Positions 1-8,121 of a stretch of DNA of 64,000 nucleotides are shown piece by piece (position 1 is the first letter of the stretch; the number at the start of each line of letters is the position of its first letter). The stretch is from Treponema sp. Its GTDB lineage: Bacteria; Spirochaetota; Spirochaetia; Treponematales; Treponemataceae. The notes under the pieces are model-generated. The model had not been told where the DNA came from and did not search any database. It worked only from the letters and a program-made list of their open reading frames with translations. Both the position numbers and the translations under genes were made by a program. The stretch is from positions 38,970 to 102,969 of the forward strand of contig JAFSJW010000060.1 of NCBI GenBank assembly GCA_017449265.1, in the 5' to 3' direction.

Positions 1-1
1 G

Positions 2-472
2 CGGAAAACTCCGTTCACTTACACCTTCGACAAAGATTTCTCAGCAGTAATTCATGGCTGCCGCAAAATGAGCCGCCCTGACCAGCGCGGCACATGGATT
101 GGTAATAAAATGATAAGAGCGTATGAAACATTCCACCAGAACGGGTTTGCGCACAGCGTTGAGGTATGGCACAACGGTCAGCTGGCAGGAGGATTTTACG
201 GAGTCCTTATAGGAAGCGTGTTCTTTGGTGAAAGTATGTTCACGCTGGAAAGTAACAGCTCAAAATCCGCGTTCGTGCTTTTTGCCAAAACATTCGCAAA
301 GTGTGGCGGAAAACTGATTGATAGCCAAGTGTACACGGAAAACATAGCCCGCTACGGGGCTTTAAACATAAGCAGGGACGCTTTTCTGCGGCTTGAAAGA
401 GAGTATCTCCCGAAGCCGCTTGAAAAGAATCTGAAAGAAGAATTTGAGAAAGCCGCCTCTCAGAAAACTTAG
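2..472 (+). CDS. aat: leucyl/phenylalanyl-tRNA--protein transferase, 3' part
   Basis: This is the C-terminal part of the enzyme that moves Leu or Phe from aminoacyl-tRNA onto the N-terminus of proteins carrying a basic first residue, marking them for ClpS-ClpA degradation. The gene is cut by the window edge: the frame is open from base 2, so the Met at base 68 is internal. Family motifs are SRPDQRGTWI, the GVLIGSVFFGESMF core and LIDSQVYTENIARYGA, where most relatives have a His in place of the Asn. Its partners clpS and clpA lie about 7 kb downstream on the same strand. The identification is secure; the missing N-terminus cannot be judged. Confidence 0.93.
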   Translation, partial: RKTPFTYTFDKDFSAVIHGCRKMSRPDQRGTWIGNKMIRAYETFHQNGFAHSVEVWHNGQLAGGFYGVLIGSVFFGESMFTLESNSSKSAFVLFAKTFAKCGGKLIDSQVYTENIARYGALNISRDAFLRLEREYLPKPLEKNLKEEFEKAASQKT

Positions 473-486
473 TTTCTAAAGCCCTA

Positions 487-1035
487 TTACTCCCCGTCGT
501 AATCGATTAGGGTAGTAACATTCGTTGGAGCAAGGATTTTCTTGTAATTAAGGGCAGGAAGACCGATTACCCCGAAAATCTCAGAAACTTCTGCCCCGCC
601 AAGCGAAATAAGTTTTTTGCTAGCGTCAAGCGTTCCGCCAGTCGCAATCAAATCATCTATGACAAGGAATTTCTGCCCCGCCTTTATATCGGCCTTGTGC
701 ACTTCGATTTCAGCCGTTCCGTACTCAAGGGCATATCCAACCCTGTAGACATCTCCAGGGAGCTTGCCCTTTTTTCTGACAAGAACAAGAGGCACGGACA
801 ACATCTGGGCAAGCGGGGCGGCAAACAGAAAGCCTCTGGACTCAACCCCGGCGATTGCGTTTATTTCGCCGCTTGCAACTTTTGGCTTATAAATCTCATA
901 CGCCTTGTCAATAACGAACTTGAAGCTCTCTGGATTTGTGAAAATGCTCGTTATATCATAAAAAAGAATTCCAGGCTTCGGAAAGTCCGGAACACGACGG
1001 ATAGCTTTGTCTAAAATCGAAATGTCATTTGTCAT
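487..1035 (-). CDS. apt: adenine phosphoribosyltransferase
   Basis: This cytoplasmic purine-salvage enzyme converts adenine and PRPP to AMP and pyrophosphate. The 182-residue protein has the family beginning (RRVPDFPKPGILFYDIT), the GVESRGFLFAAPLA segment and the PRPP loop FLVIDDLIATGGTLDA. I prefer the Met that begins MTNDIS at base 1035; an in-frame Met seven codons upstream (base 1056) would add a tail unlike the family. Neither start has a clear Shine-Dalgarno sequence. It converges on aat, with only 14 bases between the two stop codons. Purine metabolism recurs in the window with add and a purF-like gene, but these are not in one operon. Confidence 0.95.
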   Translation of the reverse strand: MTNDISILDKAIRRVPDFPKPGILFYDITSIFTNPESFKFVIDKAYEIYKPKVASGEINAIAGVESRGFLFAAPLAQMLSVPLVLVRKKGKLPGDVYRVGYALEYGTAEIEVHKADIKAGQKFLVIDDLIATGGTLDASKKLISLGGAEVSEIFGVIGLPALNYKKILAPTNVTTLIDYDGE

Positions 1036-1078
1036 AATATTTGATTCTAAAAACATAATCGCATGAGGTCAAGCTGTA

Positions 1079-1834
1079 TCAAGATTCCGTAAGCACATCA
1101 AGCTTTTTCTTGAAAAATTCCTGAACGGCTTTCTTGATTTCTTCCGGTGACTGGCTTTTCAAGATATATCCATCGATTTTAAATTTCATAACATCCAGAA
1201 TGTTCTCGCGCTTTCCGTTGGCGGTAAGGAAAATAACAGGAATGTTTTTTGTTCTTGGGTTGTCACGGATTTTCTTTAGAACCTCAGGCCCGCTCATCGT
1301 AGGCATTCTGTAATCAAGAAGAATAAGGTCGGCAGTATGCAAATTCAAAAACTCAAGCGCGACTTCACCTGACGGAGCAAGCGACACTTCAAACTCCTCC
1401 CCAAGCCACATTTTCGCACTTCGCAAAAGAATCGGCTCGTCATCCACGATTAGCACACGCTTTTTTTCGTTCGAATTAATGTCAATTGCGCGGGTCAGTA
1501 AATCAATGTTGAGCGGAAAAGACGGAAAACGCGTTGCCGTAATCTGCTTCAAGAAATTTTCCTCGTCAATAGGAGGATTGCTCATATTTCCCGCAAGATA
1601 CAGGAACATTCCGCTTTTCTCGCGCTTTTCGTCAATTTTCCTAAGGATATGAAGGTCCATAGAATCAGCAAGGCAGACAATCAGGTGATGCTTGGTATCT
1701 GGCAAAGAAGCAACACCTTCATCATCAGGGGTAACGGTATGGATTTTAAAGCTCTTTTTATCCAAATCATTCAAAAACGATTTCACAACAAGACGATTAG
1801 TGTCGCCCATAACATACAGCTCGCGTTCAGCCAT
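1079..1834 (-). CDS. response regulator with C-terminal receiver domain
   Basis: This 251-residue protein has an unrecognised N-terminal region (about 1-120) and a canonical receiver domain at about 125-245. The receiver has the acidic pair in VLIVDDEP, the phospho-acceptor Asp174 in LLDYRMP, and the conserved Lys226 in YILKS. There is no DNA-binding or enzymatic output domain. The N-terminal half has the rhythm of a degenerate receiver-like alpha/beta domain, which is inference only. An AAGGAG sequence sits before the ATG. Directly upstream lies a broken copy of the tail of a hybrid histidine kinase, so the gene was probably once the second gene of a kinase-regulator pair. The large hybrid kinase at 4343-7705 is a candidate partner. 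Confidence 0.85.
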   Translation of the reverse strand: MAERELYVMGDTNRLVVKSFLNDLDKKSFKIHTVTPDDEGVASLPDTKHHLIVCLADSMDLHILRKIDEKREKSGMFLYLAGNMSNPPIDEENFLKQITATRFPSFPLNIDLLTRAIDINSNEKKRVLIVDDEPILLRSAKMWLGEEFEVSLAPSGEVALEFLNLHTADLILLDYRMPTMSGPEVLKKIRDNPRTKNIPVIFLTANGKRENILDVMKFKIDGYILKSQSPEEIKKAVQEFFKKKLDVLTES

Positions 1835-1849
1835 AATTCATGCTCCTTG

Positions 1850-1945
1850 TTACACTTCTTTTTCTGAAAGAAGTTCTTTCAATCCGTTAAAATCTATTTT
1901 TCCACAAAATTTCGGATTTTTGTGAATTTTGAATTTTTCACCATT
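1850..1945 (-). pseudogene. relic of a hybrid histidine kinase C-terminus
   Basis: About 95 bases match the 3' end of the hybrid kinase gene at 4343-7705. Read on the minus strand, one frame gives KFTKIRNFVEK (the intact kinase has KFAKIRNFVEK). After loss of a single base relative to the intact gene, another frame gives DFNGLKELLSEK, exactly the last residues of that kinase. The original stop has also changed, adding two codons. It ends 15 bases before the response regulator gene. I read it as what remains of a paralogous kinase deleted from this spot. The rest of the spacer up to 2214 holds nothing I recognise. Confidence 0.65.
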
Positions 1946-2214
1946 ATTTTTCCATTATACAGTATATCATAAAAAATCAATAAAAGGTTATAAATGACTG
2001 TACTATTTTGATTTGCAAATGAAAATCCCTCATGTTAGAATATACTATGCTTAAGTCCATATTCATTCTTTTTTTGCGATATTTTTTGGGCTGCAATTTC
2101 TTGCGAAAACCAATGGCGCAAGAACATAACTTCTGTTTTCCGGCGTTCTTGTCATGCCGCAAAATCGTCTTGCCCCGAAAAACCACAGATTGAAAAAAAA
2201 TAAAGGAATCGATT

Positions 2215-3051
2215 ATGAAAAACCCTTGTGAAATATCAATGCAGTCTCAGACTCTCGGAATGGAAACTCTTGGAAATGCCAGGGAACTCGGGGGCTACAG
2301 GACGACGGACGGATTTTTCGTAAAGCGCGGCGTTCTTCTCCGTTCGGCAAGACCAATGGGAGCAAGCCAGGCTGATTTGGATAAGCTCAGGGATGTTTAT
2401 CATCTTGCTGTTATAGCAGATTTCCGAATGAGCTATGAGATAGAAGCAAAACCGACTCCTGCTATCGGAAATGCAAAGAATGTATGGTGTCCTATTATTG
2501 ACGAAGCCTTGATAAGTGCGAATGTTTCGATGGAGTCTTTGTCAAAAAAGCTGAGGACAATTGATGGCATACGCCTTGCTATAGAAAAAGGCATTGTTGG
2601 CGAAAAAATGTATGTGGACTTTGTTTCAAATTCGTACGGAAAGAAAGGTTACGCTAAATTTTTCAGAGAGCTGATTTATCTTCCTGAAGGAAAATCCATT
2701 CTTTTTCATTGCACCCAGGGAAAAGACCGTACAGGGCTTGGCGCAATGCTTATACTGAGCGCGCTTGGCGTTGATGAAGATACAATAATTCAGGACTACC
2801 TTCTTACGAATGTGTTCAATGCGCCATTAATCGAAAAAGAAAGACAAGCACTGATGCAGTACAATCTTTCTGACGCGGAATTGCAAAGCTATCTTTCCGT
2901 TATGGATCAGGTCAATGTTTTATATATGCAGAACGCTCTGGATTATCTCAAAAAAAATTATGGCTCAGTACTTGATTATATCAAAAAGGAGCTTTGCGTA
3001 AGCGAAGATGAAATTGAGCTTCTAAAAGAAAAATTTTTAGAGAAAAACTGA
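2215..3051 (+). CDS. tyrosine-protein-phosphatase-like enzyme (CX5R family)
   Basis: This 278-residue cytoplasmic protein has the hallmarks of the bacterial tyrosine/dual-specificity phosphatase family often called Y_phosphatase3. The N-terminal signature is GNARELGGYRTTDG followed by VLLRSARP. The catalytic P-loop is HCTQGKDRTG, with nucleophile Cys166 and Arg172. There is no signal peptide or membrane segment. An AAGGA sequence lies eight bases before the ATG. The next gene, 33 bases downstream, is a STAS-kinase fusion, so a kinase and a phosphatase sit side by side; joint action on one substrate is inference. The true substrate, whether a phosphoprotein, a phosphoinositide or something else, cannot be read from the sequence. 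Confidence 0.85.
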   Translation: MKNPCEISMQSQTLGMETLGNARELGGYRTTDGFFVKRGVLLRSARPMGASQADLDKLRDVYHLAVIADFRMSYEIEAKPTPAIGNAKNVWCPIIDEALISANVSMESLSKKLRTIDGIRLAIEKGIVGEKMYVDFVSNSYGKKGYAKFFRELIYLPEGKSILFHCTQGKDRTGLGAMLILSALGVDEDTIIQDYLLTNVFNAPLIEKERQALMQYNLSDAELQSYLSVMDQVNVLYMQNALDYLKKNYGSVLDYIKKELCVSEDEIELLKEKFLEKN

Positions 3052-3084
3052 CAGTCTTTTTATATTAATTTCACGGAGGGTTTT

Positions 3085-4269
3085 ATGAAATCAACGGTAA
3101 ACAACGGAAGCATTACTATTTTTCTTGAACGGAGAATTGATACGACCAATTCTTCGGCGGTAGAAAATGATATTGCACAAATCACAGGCGCAAATCAAAA
3201 TCTTGTTCCAGAGTTTGATGCTTCGTCACTCGAATATATTTCCAGCGCAGGACTGCGAGTCCTTTTGAAGACTGCTAAGTCTTTTGGCAAAAAGATTAAG
3301 GTTCTGAATGTTTCAAAAGATGTATACGATATTTTTGAAACCACTGGATTTACGAGCATTCTTGATGTTCACAAAAAATTGCGGGAGATTTCTGTTGACG
3401 GCTGCGAGCTTATTGGCTCCGGCAGCTACGGAAAAGTCTACCGCTTGGACAGGGAGACGATTGCAAAGCTATATATTCCCAGCGTTTCTCTAGAAATGGT
3501 TCAGCACGAGCGCGACACGGCTCAGAAAGCATTCCTTCTTGGAGTTCCTACCGCAATCTCATACGATGTAGTAAAAAGCGGCGACTGCTACGGAGCCGTG
3601 TTTGAGCTTTTGGACGCAAAGACTGTGGCACAGATTATGAATTGTGACAGTTCCCGCGTTCAGGAAATGGGCAGAAAAAGCGCGCTTTTTCTGAAAGACT
3701 TGCATAAAATTGTCGTAGATGATAACACATTTCCCAAGCGAAAAGACGAGTTGTCTGAATGGGCAGAGCGTGTCGCACCGTTTTTGGAGTCAGGTGAGGC
3801 TGATGAAATCCGCGCGTTTATAAATGATATTCCTGAAACAAGCACATTTCTTCACGGTGACTTCAACTCAAAGAATGTTATGGTTCAAGGAAACAATTTT
3901 CTTTTGATTGATATTGGAGATGCGGCAGTAGGACATCCTGTGTTTGATGTGGCAGGGCTTATCCTTGCATATATCTACCTTCCCCATTCACCTATGCCAG
4001 ATGAGGAAAAGCTTCGGCTTCTCGGATTTCATCTTGAAGATGCCCAGACAATGCTCAACGCAATGTTCTCAGCTTACTTCAATACTGACAGTCCGGATGA
4101 AATTCAGAAAAAAATCCAGATGATTATGCCTTATGCGAACATTCTTGCTTCTTATCACGGATGCCGCAGGGCAAATTATGCGCCCGACTATATTCCTATG
4201 ATTATAGAACGCTCAATCCGCACAAAACTTTTGCCATCAATCAAGAGTCGTTTACCGCTGGAATGGTAA
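3085..4269 (+). CDS. STAS domain fused to an aminoglycoside-phosphotransferase-like kinase
   Basis: This 394-residue protein has two parts. Residues 1-100 form a STAS (anti-sigma-factor-antagonist-like) domain with the LEYISSAGLRVLLK signature; Ser53 or Ser54 is at the position phosphorylated in SpoIIAA-type proteins. Residues 105-390 form a kinase of the APH/choline-kinase fold: a glycine-rich loop GSGSYGKVYR, a candidate ATP-binding Lys128, the catalytic HGDFNSKN motif (His257-Asp259-Asn264) and the metal-binding IDIGD (Asp276). A GGAGG ribosome binding site precedes the ATG. It lies 33 bases after the phosphatase gene, probably in the same transcript. The kinase substrate is unknown; self-modification of the STAS serine is a testable guess. 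Confidence 0.82.
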   Translation: MKSTVNNGSITIFLERRIDTTNSSAVENDIAQITGANQNLVPEFDASSLEYISSAGLRVLLKTAKSFGKKIKVLNVSKDVYDIFETTGFTSILDVHKKLREISVDGCELIGSGSYGKVYRLDRETIAKLYIPSVSLEMVQHERDTAQKAFLLGVPTAISYDVVKSGDCYGAVFELLDAKTVAQIMNCDSSRVQEMGRKSALFLKDLHKIVVDDNTFPKRKDELSEWAERVAPFLESGEADEIRAFINDIPETSTFLHGDFNSKNVMVQGNNFLLIDIGDAAVGHPVFDVAGLILAYIYLPHSPMPDEEKLRLLGFHLEDAQTMLNAMFSAYFNTDSPDEIQKKIQMIMPYANILASYHGCRRANYAPDYIPMIIERSIRTKLLPSIKSRLPLEW

Positions 4270-4342
4270 TTTGAGCAGAACTGGTGGTGCAAACTTGCTT
4301 TTTCGGGCAGAAAGTTTGCATCGCCGGTATCATTTGTTACGC

Positions 4343-7300
4343 TTATTTTTCTGAAAGAAGCTCTTTCAGGCCGTTAAAATCTACTTTTTCCACAAAATTC
4401 CTTATTTTTGCGAATTTTTCCTTAAAATCATCAGGGAACTTGTATTTCTCAAGCTCTTTCATTATGCCGTCAAGCCCGTCGATGTCAAAGTTCTGCGCGC
4501 ACGAAAGAAGGTTTTCAAACGCAGAAGAAAGCGTTTCCGCAGGTATCAGAGGCTTGTCCCCGTCGTCCTCCGCCACGAACTGCGCGAGCTTTTCTTTGTA
4601 CCCCGTGAAAATGTCAATCATTTCTTTGTGACCAGCGCGTATTGCGTCGGCATCATTTTTGTCAGCCGCTTCCTCCAGACTTCTTGCAAGCTCCGAAAGA
4701 ACCAAAGCCCCAATCAGTTTTGATGTGCTTTTCAGCGCATGAACTTTAATTCCGTAGGAAGGCCAGTCCTCAGCCTCAAAAAGCGTGTTAAGCTCAAAAG
4801 CCTTCTCGTCTATTGAATCGTGATAGCGGCGGAGCGTGCTCAGAAGAAGCTCTCCGTTCCCGCACAGTTTCAGAGCAGTATCATATTCTATTACATTGGA
4901 TTTTTTAAGTCGTGAAAGAATCTCTTTCAAACCTTTTTCATCATTATCTTCTTCCTCGCCTGCCTCCTGAATTTTTTCAGCCGGAAGATAATCCCGAAGC
5001 ATTGCCTCAAGTTTCTCAGGATTCACAGGCTTTGAAAGATAATCGGTAAACCCTTCGTCCAGATACATCTGCTTGACTCCGGATATTGCGTTTGCAGTAA
5101 GCGATATGCACGGCTTTCCGCGGTTTTTGTTTCCATCAAGAGTTTTCATTTTGTGCAGCGTCTGGATTCCGTCCATCTCAGGCATTCGGTGGTCAATGAA
5201 AATAATGTCGTACTCGTTCTCCCTGACTTTTTCAAGAGCCTCAGCTCCGCTAAGAACGGTATCAATCTTGATTTTTGTATTTTTCAAAAGACCTTTGACA
5301 ACCTCAAGGTTCATCTCGGTATCATCCACAAAAAGAATCCGCGCGTCAGGAGCAAAAAGTTTTTCTTTATACCGCTCCATCTTGGCAAGGCTCTGCCTGA
5401 ACGATTCGTTTATGTCCCCAAGCTCCGTTGGGTCTGTGACGCTCTGCCGTATGCGGAACGAAAACTCGGAGCCTTTTCCGTACTCGCTTTTTACGGACAA
5501 TTTGCTTTCCATTACCGCAAGCGTTTTCTGAACTATACTCATTCCAAGACCAGTTCCCTCAATCGTCCTGTTGCTTCCCTCCTCAATGCGTTCGAACGGA
5601 GAGAAAAGCTTGTCCATATCCTCAGGCTTTATACCGCTTCCAGTGTCAGTAACGCTTATAGCAAGGAAAATTGAGTTGTGGTCGGCTTTCTCAAAACCAA
5701 CCTTGAATGTGACCGAGCCTTTTTTAGTGTACTTCACCGCATTCGTCAGAAGATTCATAGCGCACTGCTTTATGCGCACGCTGTCGCCGAAAAGATTCTT
5801 TGGAATTTTCGGGTCAGCGTCGATTATGAGCTTAAGGCCTTTCTTGGATGCCCGCTCAGAAATCATGTTCACAAGGTCAACAAGGACGGAAGAAAGGTCG
5901 TATTTTCCGGGGTATATATCCATTTTTCCGGCCTCAATCTTGGAGAAATCAAGGATATCGTTCACAATCGAAAGAAGCGTATTCCCCGCGTTCTTGATTC
6001 TGACAGAATAGTTCAAAATTGCGTCGTCCTCCACCTCCCTGAGAATCATTTCGTTCATACCAAGAATTGCGTTTATAGGCGTTCTGATTTCGTGGCTCAT
6101 GTTCGCAAGGAACGTACTTTTTGCCTGCGATGCCGCGGCGTTTTTCTCCGCCTCACGCTGTAGATTCTCACGCTCACGCTTCTCCTCGTCTATGTTCTCG
6201 ATTGCCCACAGAACATGGTGCAAAGTTCCGTCGCTGTTTTTGTCAACAAGAATGAAGCGCGCGCGGCACCACACGCCGAGTTTTCCCAAAAATTCCTGGG
6301 AGATTGTGATTCTGTCCTTCATGCGCTCGTCAAGCGTGTCAAAGTCGATGAAATTCATCAAATCTTTGTGCGAGCCGTCCTGGTCCGAAACTTGCTCCTC
6401 GATTATGCGGCGCACTGCCTCCCGCGCGTTGGAAACCGAAGCCCCTGCCGCCTCCGCTACATCCGGATGGCTGTGAATTTCCGTAACGCTGTCGTTCACA
6501 AGGTCAAGCTCGTGGAGCGAAAGATACATTGTGGCAAGAAATTCGCTTTTGCTCCTTGACTCGGTTATTGCGGCCTCCTTTGCCTTGCGCTCAAGCTCCG
6601 TCTGGGCACGGATGTAGCCGATGGAATCTTGCAGCTGCGACTCCATTTTTCGTATGCTGTCGGCAAGAAGCCCTATCTCGTTATCGGATTTATACGGAAT
6701 GTCGATGTCAAGTTTTCCTCTGGCGATTTTGTATGTAGCAACAGTAAGGATATTAAGCGGCTTTACAAGGTGCGATATTGCGTAATGCCATATAAGGATA
6801 GCAAGAAGCGTAATAAGCACAAGGATTACGAACTGCTCTATGAGCTGAAAGCCCATGATTTTTATCGTTTCGATTGTAGTTACGGCAATTACGAGCATCA
6901 TTCCGTTCCGAAGTCTTTTTGCAGTTCCTGAAAGCCTCATTCCGTTCATCGTGAATGAATTTGCCATGCGGACTTTTCCGGAAGGCTGCTCCTTCGACGA
7001 GTTGAAAAGAACATTCATCGCGCTCGGGTCTGTTTCAATTCCGTCAGAGCTGAAAATAAGCCTCATGTTTTTGCTCAGAAGAACGGATGTTGCGCCAGGC
7101 TCCAAGAGCGTAGTCAGAATTTTTTCTACGATGACGAAATCAATCTCCATTCCGACTATTCCAAGATAAAGACCGTTTTTGTAAACGGGGGCGGCATACG
7201 AGAGAGTCTTTGTGCCGTCATTGTGATTCCTTAGGCTCCAGCCCTCATCATACACATCGCTTGGAGCCGTCATACCGTCAGAGCCGGGAATCGAAACGAA

Positions 7301-7705
7301 ACTGCCTTTGCTTCCGAAGCGTTCATTATCCAGAATGAAAAAAAACGAGCTTACACCTTCCGCGCCAGACGCAGCTTTCTCAAGCTCGGACTTTATCTCT
7401 TCATCATAGGACTTTCTGTAAGCCGGAGATTCCATCAGCTGTTTTTCGTCAATCGTACTCTCTATGAGCTTTTGGACAAGAAAAGTTCCGTGCTCCACGG
7501 AATAAAAGCAGTTGTTCAGCTCCTCTTCCTTGTGATTCGCCATGAGGAACAGAGCGCGGCTTATGTTCAGTTTTATGCTGTGCTGCTGATGATAGAAATT
7601 CACACCCGTCGTCATAAAAAATGTTGCCATGACGGTTGAAAAACACAGAACGAATACTTTAGTGCTTAACGAATACTTGTACCTTGCTTTTTTGTTTACA
7701 GACAT
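4343..7705 (-). CDS. hybrid sensor histidine kinase with receiver and Hpt domains
   Basis: This is a 1120-residue membrane kinase. In order it has TM1 at about 13-33, an extracytoplasmic Cache-like sensor at 35-285, TM2 at 290-310, HAMP at 311-362 and a PAS-like stretch at about 385-505. The HisKA domain has His538 in NMSHEIRTPINAILGM. The ATPase domain shows NLLTNAVKYT, DTGSGI and EGTGLGMSI. A receiver follows at 788-905 with Asp838 in FIDHRMPEMDG, and a C-terminal Hpt domain has His989 in VHALKSTSKLIGA. Every phosphorelay residue is present. The open frame runs 38 codons further upstream, but MSVNKKARYKYS is chosen because it places the start just before TM1. It is divergent from clpS. A decayed copy of its last codons lies at 1850-1945. 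Confidence 0.93.
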   Translation of the reverse strand: MSVNKKARYKYSLSTKVFVLCFSTVMATFFMTTGVNFYHQQHSIKLNISRALFLMANHKEEELNNCFYSVEHGTFLVQKLIESTIDEKQLMESPAYRKSYDEEIKSELEKAASGAEGVSSFFFILDNERFGSKGSFVSIPGSDGMTAPSDVYDEGWSLRNHNDGTKTLSYAAPVYKNGLYLGIVGMEIDFVIVEKILTTLLEPGATSVLLSKNMRLIFSSDGIETDPSAMNVLFNSSKEQPSGKVRMANSFTMNGMRLSGTAKRLRNGMMLVIAVTTIETIKIMGFQLIEQFVILVLITLLAILIWHYAISHLVKPLNILTVATYKIARGKLDIDIPYKSDNEIGLLADSIRKMESQLQDSIGYIRAQTELERKAKEAAITESRSKSEFLATMYLSLHELDLVNDSVTEIHSHPDVAEAAGASVSNAREAVRRIIEEQVSDQDGSHKDLMNFIDFDTLDERMKDRITISQEFLGKLGVWCRARFILVDKNSDGTLHHVLWAIENIDEEKRERENLQREAEKNAAASQAKSTFLANMSHEIRTPINAILGMNEMILREVEDDAILNYSVRIKNAGNTLLSIVNDILDFSKIEAGKMDIYPGKYDLSSVLVDLVNMISERASKKGLKLIIDADPKIPKNLFGDSVRIKQCAMNLLTNAVKYTKKGSVTFKVGFEKADHNSIFLAISVTDTGSGIKPEDMDKLFSPFERIEEGSNRTIEGTGLGMSIVQKTLAVMESKLSVKSEYGKGSEFSFRIRQSVTDPTELGDINESFRQSLAKMERYKEKLFAPDARILFVDDTEMNLEVVKGLLKNTKIKIDTVLSGAEALEKVRENEYDIIFIDHRMPEMDGIQTLHKMKTLDGNKNRGKPCISLTANAISGVKQMYLDEGFTDYLSKPVNPEKLEAMLRDYLPAEKIQEAGEEEDNDEKGLKEILSRLKKSNVIEYDTALKLCGNGELLLSTLRRYHDSIDEKAFELNTLFEAEDWPSYGIKVHALKSTSKLIGALVLSELARSLEEAADKNDADAIRAGHKEMIDIFTGYKEKLAQFVAEDDGDKPLIPAETLSSAFENLLSCAQNFDIDGLDGIMKELEKYKFPDDFKEKFAKIRNFVEKVDFNGLKELLSEK

Positions 7706-7812
7706 ACTTCTTTTTATTTTAGCACAAAATTTTGATTTTTGACATTTCACATAAACTCGAAGGATGAAAATTCGCAATTGAAAAAAATCCGCTATCAATT
7801 CATAATCTTGTA

Positions 7813-8118
7813 ATGGCATTTAGAACTGATTTTTCATCGGACACAGACATAATCACAGACCTTGAAGTTCCTCCGAGCTACAAGGTGATTCTTCTGAACG
7901 ATGATTTTACGACGATGGATTTTGTCGTCAATATACTTATGACGATTTTTCATAAAAACGAAAACGAAGCCGTTGACATTATGCTTAGCGTACACCGTAA
8001 CGGAAGAGGCGTGGCTGGCATTTTTCCCTATGACATTGCGGCGACCAAAATTCAGATGACGATGAAGCGGGCGCGCGATGCCGGTTTTCCGCTCAAATGC
8101 AATATGGAAAAGGCGTAG
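7813..8118 (+). CDS. clpS: ATP-dependent Clp protease adaptor ClpS
   Basis: ClpS delivers N-degron substrates to ClpA. The 101-residue length is normal for the family. The substrate-pocket signature is VILLNDDFTTMDFV, followed by the family pattern IFHKNENEAVDIML and SVHRNGRGVAGIF, whose His matches the one that contacts the substrate N-terminus. clpA starts three bases after the stop codon, so the two are co-transcribed and probably translationally coupled. With aat at the left edge of the window, all dedicated parts of the bacterial N-degron route except the ClpP peptidase are in this stretch. No strong ribosome binding site precedes the ATG. Confidence 0.95.
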   Translation: MAFRTDFSSDTDIITDLEVPPSYKVILLNDDFTTMDFVVNILMTIFHKNENEAVDIMLSVHRNGRGVAGIFPYDIAATKIQMTMKRARDAGFPLKCNMEKA

Positions 8119-8121
8119 CAT

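Noticed and set aside
1977..2186. A 69-codon minus-strand frame in the spacer before the phosphatase gene
   Set aside because: No ribosome binding site, basic low-information protein, no family likeness, and it lies in AT-rich spacer.
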